Assembly: GCF_028554725.1 (NCBI RefSeq)
Contig: NC_071671.1
Coordinates: 46,948,501-47,012,500, forward strand
From: Zeugodacus cucurbitae
Lineage: Eukaryota > Arthropoda > Insecta > Diptera > Tephritidae
DNA: 64,000 nt
Direction: 5' to 3'
The translations under genes were made by a program, and so were the position numbers. Positions 13,735 through 25,800 of this stretch are shown one piece after another (the first letter of the stretch is position 1; each line of letters begins with the position of its first letter). The notes beneath the pieces were generated by a model. That model saw only the letters and a program-made list of their open reading frames with translations, was not told the origin of the DNA and did no database searches.

Positions 13735-14359
13735 CTTATGTATAAATATTTAATTAGAAATATGTATGAAGTGTGATGTTATTTGCCATATATAACGGTA
13801 AATCTAAGTTAATTCTGTAAAACTATGCCTTGCAGTTTTGTCAATTGTTATTAGTTCCTATGGTATTTGCAGAACAAATTTCATTCTGTTGCATGTCAAA
13901 TGCCATAAAATAAGTAATTATACAGAGACAAATGCACATACATACTAATCCAATACCAGAACGTGCAATTATGTGTCGGTTACAACAAAAAAGTGTTTGC
14001 AAATCTGCTTTGTCGCAATACATGCATAAGCTCAGTGCAGTTCTATGTTATTTAATTTCATCACTTTCTATTTAATTATTTTAAGTTTACACATTTTTTA
14101 ATCTAATAATTTCACTGCCATTTAAGTAGATGATAAGATAGATATATAAGATTATATATACCAGAAAGATCAATATGATGGTACTGAGATATCTGCCGCA
14201 TCATTCCACATCTCTCTGTCTATTACATTCTTTCACTTTACAATGAATATCTGAAGCACCAAAGAAAGTATCGAAAGAAAGCTTAGTACAATAGTATCTC
14301 TAATTTGTGGTAATAGTAATCAAAAATTGGTTGATTTGTTATTTACACTTGGAAATCCA

Positions 14360-14600
14360 ATATACTGAATATGAGGACCTCAATACCTATGTTTGACATT
14401 ATATCGAAAAATCGGCCAAGAAAAATATTGGGAATAATATTATTCTGGTGCTAAAATGGATAAAATCGGTTCAGAACTTCACCTAGCCTCATATATTTAA
14501 TATCAATGATTTTCGAAATTCTGATTGACTTTATACTTTATATATGTATAGGATAGCATTGAAGATATCTTAGCAAAGTTAAACGAATGACCTGACACAT
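14360..14600 (+). repeat. Degenerate mini-me-like fragment
   Basis: Blocks such as AATATGAGGACCTCA and TAAAATCGGTTCAGAACTTC resemble the other copies, strongly diverged and without ends. Confidence 0.4.
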
Positions 14601-15033
14601 TAAAAATAATAATTTCCTTACTTGTTATCATTTGTTTTTTATTATCTATGACTTTGAGGAAATTCTTATACTATGACTAATACTGATATAAACGGTTTAT
14701 ACTACAAATAGTGTTTACATTAACTCTCTGTTGATCAAAGAGGTTCAGGTTTTGTTTATGTATCTAAACTAGCACACTTGAGAGCTGACTTCTATGCGGA
14801 TCGTCCTGTATATCATTTCAAAATCTTACTAAAATAAATATAGCGAGCTTTATCTCTTCATAACTGAAAATATATTATCTATGTTATATATTAGTAAAAA
14901 TTAAACTTTCATAAATAATTTTATTTCACTTTTTGTTTTGTTTTTATAAATGAGAAAGATTGTGTAATTAATTTAAAAAGTGTGGTGTAAAAAATATTAA
15001 AAATGTTGTAAACTCCGTTTTCTACACTTTTCA

Positions 15034-16632
15034 TTATTCCCGCACAAAAGTACCCAGGTAACGGTCACACATGCCACAATAATGCGCCGTGTTCATGCAA
15101 CTGCCAATGCAATAGGGTAGGCATACGAAGCAATAAAGTCTAGAAGTAGAAAATGAGTTGAATAAAGTTGTTAGAAGTTGCAGAGAATAGTAGAACTGAA
15201 AGCAACAGAGCTTTATTAAAATTTACTTTTGCAAAATTTATAATTGTAGTAATTTTTAAGTATATAACATTTTCTGAATTTAAATATTTTTTTTTTATAA
15301 TTTTTTTTTTTTAAACTAGGAACGATTGAAATGTTTAAGTTCATAATACAATATTTTATTTTTATAACTTCCATATTTCATTTAAATAAAGTTGCCATAT
15401 TCTGTATAAATGGCAACTCAACTATTTTTTGAAACCGTTATTCCTATTTTCAAAATTGGATTTGGCTTGAGCTATTGCAAGATAATTCTTGGATCCACCA
15501 AAACTTTAAATTAATAAGGATAATATTATAAATATGTATATGAATGTTGACTCCTAAGTAACACACCTTAAAAGGATACACGGCTTGAAAATTGTCTAAT
15601 GGAGAATTTTTTAATACATTTTTAAATTCCAAATTCTCTAGAATATAGTTTTGAAATTTCAAATTTTTATATTATTTTTTGGAGATACAGTCTGAGGTCT
15701 TGTTTCTCTCAGAACTGTGTTTTCAAAGTCGGTTGTCAAGATTATTCGAGAATTACTCAACCGATCTTGATGAGTCAATTTACTAGGATTGGCGAAGGAT
15801 TTTACCAGGACCAATTACAATTATTTAAAAAAATAAGGAAAACTAATTATAGTCAAATTTTTTTTTTTTTTAAATCCTTTCTGTTTTCTGTTTTTAATTT
15901 TTTTCTTCAATAAGGCTCGTAATCCCTCATGAAATCTGTATAGTTAAGACAATAAAAAGATTGAACTAAATATTTTATATTTTATATTAAAAAATATATT
16001 GAAAATAGGGCGTCTTCTCGAGATAAAACCAATTTCGTAGATATTGACTTTCGAAATCTGCTTTAAACATTTTTTGTGCAATTTTGAAACACTTTAATGT
16101 AAATATAAAACTCGATAAAATATTCAGAAATTAGGGTTAATTTTAGGGTTAAAATATACTGACTAATTTTCTAACCCGAGAAATATTTTTCTATAATCAA
16201 TTTATACGTTAATACACTAATACTTACTGAAAGAGACACAGCAGTAATGCGATCAGATGTGTACGGGATGTGGGTCTAAAGCGTAAACGTGTGCGTGTGT
16301 AATTGTGGCAGTAGGGACACTGTATATCCACCGGCTCTGGTCCATATATAATCGGCGCACCCGCTAAGTATACGGAGCACCCAAAAAATGAAAGAAATAA
16401 ACAGAAATGAAATTAATTTTATTTTACCCACAAACATTTGAAGGTTCTCGCACTTACGCGTAATTACAACAACATGCGATGCGTTCGGCTCTGTGGGTGC
16501 GGCACCTGTTGCTTGCGCATAGCTTGGCGGTGCGGGTGGCAATAGCGATTGCTGCTGCTCGTTGGGCGACACCGTTTGCTCGAGTGGTGATGATGGGTAG
16601 ACGCGCGACGGTGCTGATGACTTGTCATCCAT
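15034..16632 (-). CDS. LITAF-domain protein, three exons, 138 aa (LITAF gene 2)
   Basis: Exons are 16632-16458, 16363-16228 and 15139-15034. Donors are GTAAGT and GTAAGT; acceptors end ACTTAG and TTCTAG; the phases (1, then 2) keep the frame open to TAA. The N-terminus has PPSY (35-38), a likely WW-domain ligand, within a Pro/Gln-rich stretch. The LITAF domain shows CPYC (74-77), a hydrophobic Cys-rich segment THLIALLLCLFQLYCFVC (about 93-110) and HYCGMC (123-128). Its position, strand and intron placement match gene 1, so the two are tandem paralogues. It has a short N-terminus compared with genes 1 and 3. An endosomal or lysosomal membrane location is inferred from the family. Confidence 0.9.
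15665..15900 (+). repeat. Interspersed repeat, short copy
   Basis: GTGTTTTCAAAGTCGGTTGT and AATTACTCAACCGATCTTGA occur here and at 32.93-32.99 kb. Confidence 0.5.
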
Positions 16633-17149
16633 ATTTTTTTCTTTGACTTGAATTTTATATACGCTAATAATAAATACTCTTAATTAAACGATTATTAATT
16701 AATTTGCTGTAATTACTAAAAAATATTTTTTTTTTCGCTCTTTATCTTTTCAGTTAGTATTCAACACTTTGTCCTAATTGCGTTCTGCGCGTCTGGCAGG
16801 TGTGACAAACCGTTACTATTGCACTCATTTATCAAACCAAACTGTGAGGCATTCGCGCGCACGACGATCGTTTGTCGATTTCGAACGGCGATAATCAAAA
16901 GCGAAAAAAGTGGAAAAAAAATAACTATAAAAAAAGCGAGTCGGTGGCGAAAGCAAATCGATATAAGGTACCCACTATATATGTACAAAAAACACAAATT
17001 ACAACAACAGCACGAAAAATAAACAATGCAACTATTTATCAATACCATCAATTCCTAAAGACCTATATAGATACATTGTATATGTACATCCACACATTCC
17101 TTTATTATTATATATCTTTTGTTATCAGCTGCACCGGTAGCGCGACAAA

Positions 17150-17195
17150 ATGACTTGGAGTGAAAAGCTTAAATTTTTTATCAACGTCATGCGCG
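17150..17195 (+). CDS. Possible first coding exon of an unrecognised plus-strand gene
   Basis: A pyrimidine-rich acceptor TTATCAG (to 17128) is followed by a short leader, a near-perfect fly start context CAAAATG, and MTWSEKLKFFINVMR, then a strong donor GTAAGT in phase 1. Read through, the frame stops within 12 codons, so it only makes sense spliced. I do not recognise the peptide and found no downstream partner; the rest could lie tens of kb away. It could also be chance. Confidence 0.3.
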
Positions 17196-18009
17196 GTAAG
17201 TTTTCATTTCAAAGCGAAGATATACACACAATTTGAGCAGTGAACGCTGAGTGCGAGCGCTTTTATCATTATGTCAATATTTGCTCACACCTCTGCTCAA
17301 TCAATCAATATCCGCTCAATTTGTTTTTCTGCTTTATTGCATTCTTCTTGGTAATAAAGAACAAGTTTACTTTTTTATTTCCAATTCTCTCTCTCTCTCT
17401 TCCATGCTCTCTCTGCTTTAATGGCCATGTTTACCTTCTTGTGACAAATTAATTGTTGTTGAAATATTTACTCTCACTTTTAGTCGGAATTTGTTATTTA
17501 GTAGGTTGGAGTGGTTTTGAAGAGTGTTCGATCAGTTTAGACGACATTGAAGAATACTCGTATAGATGATATCAATATATAAACTTCTCCGAAAAAAACA
17601 CACATATTTTTTGGCAAATGTTAGTTCAGGCGTCGTGGAAGGGTATAGAGGCCTAGCAAAATTTGATGTTTTTTCGATCGAAAAAGAAGTTTTATCTGTG
17701 CTAGAATTAATAATTCATTAGGTAGAGGCTAGAGATAACGATCATTTGCAGATCAAACTTATTAAAAATAACAGCGAAGACTTAAACGACTGTGAAGTGT
17801 GTAGATACTACAAAATTTAAAACTTTTCGAATTGAAAAAGAGAGAAACCCTTACTTACTTACTTACTGCCAGAAGTAGTTGAATATATTTTAAGAGATCA
17901 CGATCACGATCCCGATCGAATTCGTATTCAGTTCAGGTGCTATTAAAGTGAAATTACATAAAATTGTCTGATAGGTCTGTCTGATAATATTGTCTGTCTT
18001 ATTGCCATT

Positions 18010-19385
18010 TATCTCATCGTACCGAGACCTAAAAAGGGAGATCCCACAATCTGCGCCAATTACCGTTGGATCAGCCTCCTAAATATCGCATACAAGGTTC
18101 TATCGAGCGTGCTGTGTGAAAGACTAAAGCCCACCGTCAACAAACTGATTGGACCTTATCAGTGTGGCGTTAGACCTGGAAAATCGACAACTGACCAGAT
18201 ATTCACCATGCGCCAAATTTTGGAGAAGACCCGTGAAAGAGGATCGACACACACCATCTTTTTGTCGATTTTAAAGCTGCTTTCGACAGCACGAAAAGGA
18301 GCTGCCTTTACGCCGCGATGTCTGAATTTTGTATCCCCGCAAAACTAATACGGCTGTGTAAATTGACGTTGAGCAACACAAAGCTCCGTCATGATTGGGA
18401 AGGACCTCTCCGAGCCGTTCGATACCAAACGAGGTTTCAGACAAGGTGACTCACTATCGTGCGACTTCTTTAACCTGATGCTGGAAAAAATTATAAGAGC
18501 TGCAGAGCTAAATAGAGAAGGTACAATCTTCTACAAGAGTGAACTGCTACTGGCGTACGCCGATGATATTGATATCATCGGAAGCAACAATCGCGCCGTT
18601 TGTTCTGCTTTTTCCCTCATGGATAAGGAGGCGAAGCGAATGGGTCTGGAGGTGAATGAGGACAAGACGAAATATCTCCTGTCATCAAGCAACAGTCGGC
18701 GCATTCGCGTCTTGGCTCCCACGTCACTGTTGACAGTCATAACTTCGAGGTCGTAGATAATTTCGTATACCTGGGAACCAGCATGAGCAACACGAACAAT
18801 GTCAGCCTCGAAATCCAGCGCAGAATAACTCTTGCCAACAGGTGCTACTTTGGACTGAGTAGGCAATTGAACAGTAAAGTCCTCTCTCGACGAACCAAAA
18901 TCAAGCTCTACAAGTCGCTTATCATTCCCGTCCTGCTTTACGGTGCAGAAGCTTGGACGATGTCAACTTCAGATGAGACGACACTAGGAGTTTTCGAGAG
19001 GAAAATTTTGCGCAAGATTTATGGTCCTCAGAACATTGGCAACGGCGAATACCGCAGACGATGGAACGATGAGCTGTACGAGTTATACGACGACATTGAC
19101 ATAGTTCAGCGAATAAAAAGACAGCGGCTACGCTGGCTAGGTCATGTTGTCCGAATGGACGAAAACACTCCAGCCCTGAAAGTGTTCGATGCAGTACCCG
19201 CCGGAGGAAGCCGAGGAAGGGGAAGGTCTCCACTCCGTTGGAGGGACCAGGTGGAGAGCGACCTGGTTACACTTGGGATCTCCAACTGGCGCCGAACTGC
19301 GAAGGAGAGAGAGAGGTGGCGCACTATCGTCGATTCGGCTATAACCGGCTAAACGGTTGCAACGCCAATCACATACACACCGAGA
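18010..19385 (+). pseudogene. Dead non-LTR retrotransposon reverse transcriptase (copy 1)
   Basis: The 5'-truncated element begins in the reverse transcriptase (PKKGDPTICANYR) and runs through QCGVRPGKSTTDQIF, the catalytic box AYADD (about 18553-18567) and the C-terminal RLRWLGHVVRM and RWRDQVESDL motifs. Compared with the copy at 62.8 kb it has small deletions near 18235, 18380 and 18690 that break the frame into three pieces. The 3' end continues to about 19385. The clade is probably RTE-like, judged by the GHVVRM-type tail; that is tentative. Confidence 0.85.
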
Positions 19386-19437
19386 CATTTATTGAAGCTT
19401 AATGTAAAACCCGGCGATTTTGAAAATATTAAATAGG

Positions 19438-19890
19438 TGCAGGTTAGAGCTCTTAATATTCAACTAAACGACTAACCGAATTCACAGGATAGGGTATTAT
19501 TCGAATAATAATATTCGGTTTGCAGTATCCATAGAGTCGTAAGTTCTCAACTATTCGATTAACCGCTCATTTCCGACTATTCGGTTCATCGTTCGTTGTC
19601 GACTATTCGAATAGTGAAAGTTCATTAAATTTCTATGTTTATTGAAAAATGTGAAACTCATGAAAAATGCGCACAATTGACATTTTCAATTTAAATTCAA
19701 AAATTCTTTCATATTGCTCCCATAGGAGCAAATATTCGAATAGTCGCAGCAGAACAACTATTCGAATAACCGTAGTAGAACGACTATTCGAATAGTATTA
19801 ATGGGTTAATATTCATACAAACGGTTACAAACCGGATATTTGAGCAATCGGTTTTCGGATTATTCGAATAATTTTAAGAGCCCTAGTGCA
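19438..19890. mobile_element. Palindrome-rich MITE, possibly hAT-type
   Basis: The ends TTAGAGCTCTTAATATTC and, inverted, CTAGGGCTCTTAAAATTATTC are imperfect terminal repeats. Between them ACTATTCGAATAGT, a 14-bp palindrome, and its variants recur at least five times (e.g. 19610, 19735, 19758, 19783). There is no coding capacity. It sits just after the dead non-LTR element. Confidence 0.55.
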
Positions 19891-22860
19891 AGTACTAATG
19901 CCATCAGATATGGTGCTCCCTGGAGAGAAAGTACAAATATACTACCTCATCAGCTTATCAAAAGAGGTCAAAAAGAAGAATTGTAAAAGTATTTGCCTAT
20001 TAATTTGGACAACATTTCCAAGCAGAAGTCATATTTCATATTGAAATTGTCAATTCTATCGGGTCAACCCTTTCCTTTGAGTGGATATGTTGCTGACATT
20101 TGAGTCTTTAATTAGAAATTTTTTTGGGTTTATCTACATACATGGTTTATATCGTTTGATCGATTAAGTGGCACTTGAGGTACTGCCAACAAAACAGAGG
20201 CGTGTGTTCGAATCTTATCTTCGAACTTACTTTTGAAGTTGAAAACAAATAGCTATGAGTAAGTTCGGTTACGTGATGTTAGCCTGATGTTGCTTACATA
20301 TCCCTTGTATAATGTAAGCTTGCTAGGAATAAATTTTAAGTGGTCGGTAGTATCGAAAATTTCCTTATGATTGACAAATGTCTTCATCGTATTCTTTTTA
20401 TAGTCTATGCAAATGGTTCTGTAAAACCTTTAGCATATATATCTTGGAATCTAGGTTCAAAGCGCTTTGAAGCTCTGTGGTATCCATATTTAGAAGTTTG
20501 CGGCATCGCAAAGGTCTGCCGATTTTAGCTGTCTAAGTAAGATCCATTGAGATCCAACCCATTGACCTAACCTAACCTAGCTAAGATACGAACAATATCT
20601 CATCGTGTGTATTAATACTGTTCATAATCGGGATACCAGGCGCAATTTTTTTAGATATTGTTATTTTCTTCTTTTATTTGTCCAGCATATACATATATCG
20701 AATATGTCCTAATCCTGAGGAGCAAGTAGATATGATATCTGTAATTATTGAACTCTGCGCCACCTATCGGAATTCTGTTAAGTCTATCTTTTTTTCTAGG
20801 GCAGAGCTAAACAATTTTGTTTGAATTTTTATAAACCATATATGTATATCCACAATATAGAGTAAACAAATATACAAATTTTATGTATAATATTATATAC
20901 ATAAATATATATTTATGAAAATTAAAGAATAGAAAGAAATAAACAAAAAAAGAAAAACAAAGACATTAAAAAATAGTCTTCACTATGCCCGTTTAGCATG
21001 GTTTAGCAAATGTATTCAATCATGTACCATTGATAGTATATTTACTTCATTAATTGATTTTCCTTATTTACTTCCACTATATATGACTGCATAATTAACT
21101 CGAATAAAGCGAAACTATAACAAAACTCTTGTGACTACTATAAATTATTTCCTACTTTTTGCTTGATTCTTAGTCACATCGCGTCAAACAATGTGTCAAT
21201 AAAGCGATTAGAATAATTTTCGACGATCATTAGTGGTCAAATCAGGGCATTTTATATGTGTGTATGTAAACAACCATATGTGTTATATTTGAGTATAACC
21301 GATTTCCATCGTTAAGCTACATATTGAGTATTCTAATAACACAAAAATGTGAAAACCAAATAATGTTAAAGTGATTGCTTTGTATTTTGATTAATCGGTG
21401 CTGCAATACACGCAAAAAGATATATAATTACATATATAAGTTGATATGTATGTGTAAGAGTAAAAATTATCACGAGTGTTAAATTAAAAGTGCAAAAAAT
21501 CAGAATTTCAAAGGGGATTTTTCACAGCTATCGCATGTAGATATATACATCTGAATATACATATTTACGAAATATACATAAATGTAGATAAATGTGTTTT
21601 TCATATATACTATATGTGTACATATTTCTATTAAATTTTTTCACGATTTCAAAGCTCATTACAGCAAATTATAATTTGATTAAATAATTGCACTGTTACA
21701 CAAAGTTTATATTGTCCGTTGCTCTATGTATTATGATATTAAAACAATCATAAACTTCATAGTAAAATTCCAAATAAATTTTTGAATCTACATATCAACA
21801 CTTTTGGGGTTACAAAAAATGTTTGTAAAGTTGTAAAATAATTTAAATGTTTTTTTTTTACTTTTATCGATAAAGTTTCAAACAAGATTCTCTACAGTAA
21901 TAGGTACGAAAATTTTTTGTTTGATATTTCATGTTTTAGAGGATTATTTTTATAAAAATATTTTAAGAGATTAGATTATTTTTAATTCTATTTGAGATTT
22001 TTCAAAATATAATTTTGGTTAAAAAAAACATTTTTGATTTATCTAAATGTTTGCAAAACGTAATATAATTCAAAATCTACACTTCTTTCTCTAGATTTTG
22101 TACCACAGAAGCTTCTGCTTCCACAGAAGAAAATCTTGAAATAAAGAGAATTTTCGATTCTCTAGAGTAGTGTATTAAAGTAGTTGATCCTCTTTACAAG
22201 TACTGCGAAAAACAATACGAAAAATTCGTTCGAATAACGGTAGAAACCACGAAAGTTATCTCATATTACAGTACTTTGGATCTATAAATATTTTGAATTT
22301 TTCCTAAAGCTTGAGTTAGCTGGGACTGTGTAAGAATTTCATAATTTTCATGTGTTTTTACTATAAATTAGTATTGTTATTCCTTTTAATGCGAAGTAAT
22401 CATGAATAATGAGTTCTATTGTAAAATTAAAGCTGTTTATTTGATTTTTGCACTAAATATATCTGAACTGCAATTTTAATGGCATAAAAAGTAGACAGCC
22501 AGAAATGTATAAAAGAATAAATTATTTTTTATTTTACATATATTTCAAGTAAAGTGTTTAATACATAAATTAATTACATTTGCTTTCAAATTATGCTTCT
22601 AATATTTTATAATATGTAATATATAATGCTTTTAAATAGCTTTAAAGCTTATGTATGTTTGTATATAACTTAATAAATAATCGCTCAGCTAAATTTTTAT
22701 ATACATTGTTTTTGTAATTTTTTCACTGGAAAGTAAAAAAAAACAGTATACATATATACTGCACATCTATAAAAGTATATAATATAATAAAAATGCTTTA
22801 AAGGGCGACGTGGCTAGTGTCGAAGGTCAATTTATGTATATGGCTTTAAATGCCAGCCCA
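19891..22860. other. Intergenic before LITAF gene 3
   Basis: After the 20.1-20.6 kb repeat there is only A+T-rich DNA with TATG/TATA runs. No gene seen. Confidence 0.5.
20100..20640. repeat. Interspersed ~530-bp repeat, copy 1
   Basis: It shares TTGATCGATTAAGTGGCA, AGTAAGTTCGGTTACGTGAT, AGCTCTGTGGTATCCATATT and ACGAACAATATCTCATCGTG with 42310-42830, in the same order and orientation. A CCTAACCTAACC run lies near the end. It has no usable ORF. Confidence 0.65.
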
Positions 22861-25800
22861 TCAGAATCCGCCGCCATTGTAGGTGCCCAGAAATTTATTG
22901 CAATTACCACAGTAATGGTTGGCGCTCATGCAACTCTCCGCACAGTAGGGCAAACAGACACAACACCATAAGCTGCAAGTAAATAAAGGAAAAATTATCT
23001 AAACTTTATCTATATTGTATTTTTTAGCTTTTTTTTTAAGTTTTCCATATACAAATGTAAATATGGAGTGAGTACAGCTTTTATATCTATGTATGTCTAG
23101 GGGCTTGTGTATGCAGCACATTTGCTTTAGAATATATATTTTATTATATATCTTATATATATGTCTGTCTATTTGCGTTTACATCCGCTACAAATAATGC
23201 GCTCATTTATCAAACAAATAAAGTATTAATGATATAATTGTTTTTTTCTTTCTTGTTTTGTTTTGATAAGATATTTAGTTTTGTATTCTCTGGTACGCAA
23301 TAACACTGTGGCATAGCGTGATAAGTATTCTGCGAACTGCATTTGCAATATGTAAATATGTAGTGGGTTGCAATTTTTCAGGATTGAAATGCGCAAATTA
23401 CATATTGCTAATACAAATGAGGATTATAATGCAAGAGTGTTTATATTTATAAGCATCTAGACACCCCTTTTATTAAGGCAATTACCAAATTGACTAAATT
23501 AGTACTAATTGACTAATTTAAGCGATCGGAGATTGTTTTTAAAATTCCTTTAGAGGCCATATAGTCCATATAATGGAAAAGATGTTAATAATGAGAACTC
23601 ATAATAGCCTTATACCCCTGGAAACATACGATTACGATAATTTCGACAATTAAATTTTTCGTTGCACTCAATTAACCAAATAAGATAATTAACTAATTGC
23701 ATCATTAATAATAAATTGCAATTAAATTTATTTAAAAATCTATATACAACTCTCTGAATTGTAAATGAATAAAAAATGAATGTTAAGAAAGAAAAATAAA
23801 AAAGGAAAATTTTATAAACCTATAAAATTTAAATATAAATTAGAAAAAAGTTCGAAATAAAAATCGCTGTCATAGTCGAAGATGAATTTGGTCAAACAAC
23901 GGTTTTAATTTGTTTAAAATAATATTTTATAATATTAACAATTTATTTGGTTTATATTTGGATCTTATAGGGTTTTGATTATGTATACTAATTAATGAGA
24001 CAATTTATATTTGAATTTATTAGGCTAATTGACCTACTTGAAAATGGTATTACAGGTGGCTTAAGTACAAAGACTTACGGTGCAGTAACAAAATATCTAA
24101 TAATCGAGCTTAGTGTGAAAACTATACGATTTTCGATTTATTTCATTTAATTTAACTTAATTTCGCTTGATTTAATTTAGTTTACCTTAATTTCGTTTAA
24201 TTTAATTTAATTTAATGTATAATAATTGAATTGAATTTAACTTAATTTCTAATTTAATTCAATTTAATTTAATTCAATTCAATTCAATTCAATTCAATTC
24301 AATTCAATTCAATTCAATTCAATTCAATTCAATTCAATTCAATTCAATTCAATTCAATTCAATTCAATTCAATTCAATTCAATTCAATTCAATTCAATTC
24401 AATTCAATTCAATTCAATTCAATTCAATTCAATTCAATTCAATTCAATTCAATTCAATTCAATTCATTTCATATCAATTTAATTTAATTTAATTTTCTAT
24501 TCCAACCACATTAGAAAGAATAAAATTTATTTCAATTTTCTTACCCAACAATACACAGTATCGCCGCCATTAAATGTGTTCTGCCATTCGGTTCGTAGCC
24601 GATGCGTGTCACCTTCGTAACGTGACAGCCTGGACAAGTGACATATGTTGGTTCCGGTCCCAATGGCAAAATTGCTTGTTCTGCAAAAAAAAAAAAATTA
24701 AAATTAATTAATTATTGGAATCAGTCAAGGCTATCTTTTTAACTACTTAAAATTTTTAAAGAATAAGAAATAGCGTACATATACAAAATATGTGCTCATA
24801 AGAAATTTATATTAATACTCAATAACAATGAAAGCTGCAATTGGTTCATAAAATATGCAATTTATTGATATATTAAACTGCCTTTATATGCCCGAAACGG
24901 GGAACAACATTACAATAATGATAATATTATAATACTTGACGTTGACTCGTTTGACGTAGATGTGAGTCTGCATTCGCGTCATCCCCTTAAACTTTCTTTA
25001 ACTGAGAAACATGATTTTATTTATATTTCAGGTTTTTTTACCGCTTAGAATTGTAACTCACAATGCAACACCACAAAGTAATTCAATGATTAAGATTACG
25101 TGTTTTCGGAATTAAATATGAATAACTGGCAATCTAATTTTCCTCAGTAATTCCTACACTTCTTTGACTTTAGCTGATAAAAAGTACTTGGAAACAAATG
25201 TAAGTACTCCATTTTGGAAATTACATTCGTGAATACTGTCTCACGTTTTTAAAAACTTTAGAGAATTTTCTCTTTCGAAAAGCCGTAACTTTATATTGAA
25301 AATACAACCCTATTACTTCAACGTAAAATGCCAAAGAAATCATTTAAACGGTCATTAGAGCCCTCGCTGCAGTTCAGTGGAACTGAGACGACAACAGCAT
25401 TCATACATGTGGGAAATCAGACCTCCTACTACAAAAAATACATCCCTGCTTTTCGAATCTATGTAATTTGAATAATTTGCACCGATCCGTATAATTCGTA
25501 TTGTTTTAGCAGTTAGTAATGAAACTTGGTTTGCAGTTCAGGGTTTTTGACAAATTTTGATAAACCTTTCATTGCAATCAATGATGACTTCACCAAGCTT
25601 CATTTATAGTCGAGTCATCGGTTTTCTCTTGCGGTCTTAATGTTTTGAATTGCATTTGAAGTGAATACAGAAATTTTATTTTTTCAAACTCTTAACCAAC
25701 TCCTGCTGTTCGAAAATTTTCCTACAGGGTCACTACGCACATAACAGTACATGCGTTTGTTACAGTGTGTTACACATGCATGTGTGCTTATGTAAATATG

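Larger units (their letters stand above)
11304..15033. other. Intergenic between LITAF genes 1 and 2
   Basis: Holds the mariner fragment (12.2 kb), the short MITE (13.4 kb) and a degenerate mini-me fragment (14.4 kb). Otherwise A+T-rich, no gene seen. Confidence 0.5.

Noticed and set aside
16761..17153. ORFs around the upstream region of LITAF gene 2 on both strands
   Set aside because: Low-complexity Lys/Tyr or Cys/Phe translations without start context or domain.
24271..24465. CRISPR-like regular repeat
   Set aside because: Pure head-to-tail pentanucleotide without spacers in animal DNA: a microsatellite.
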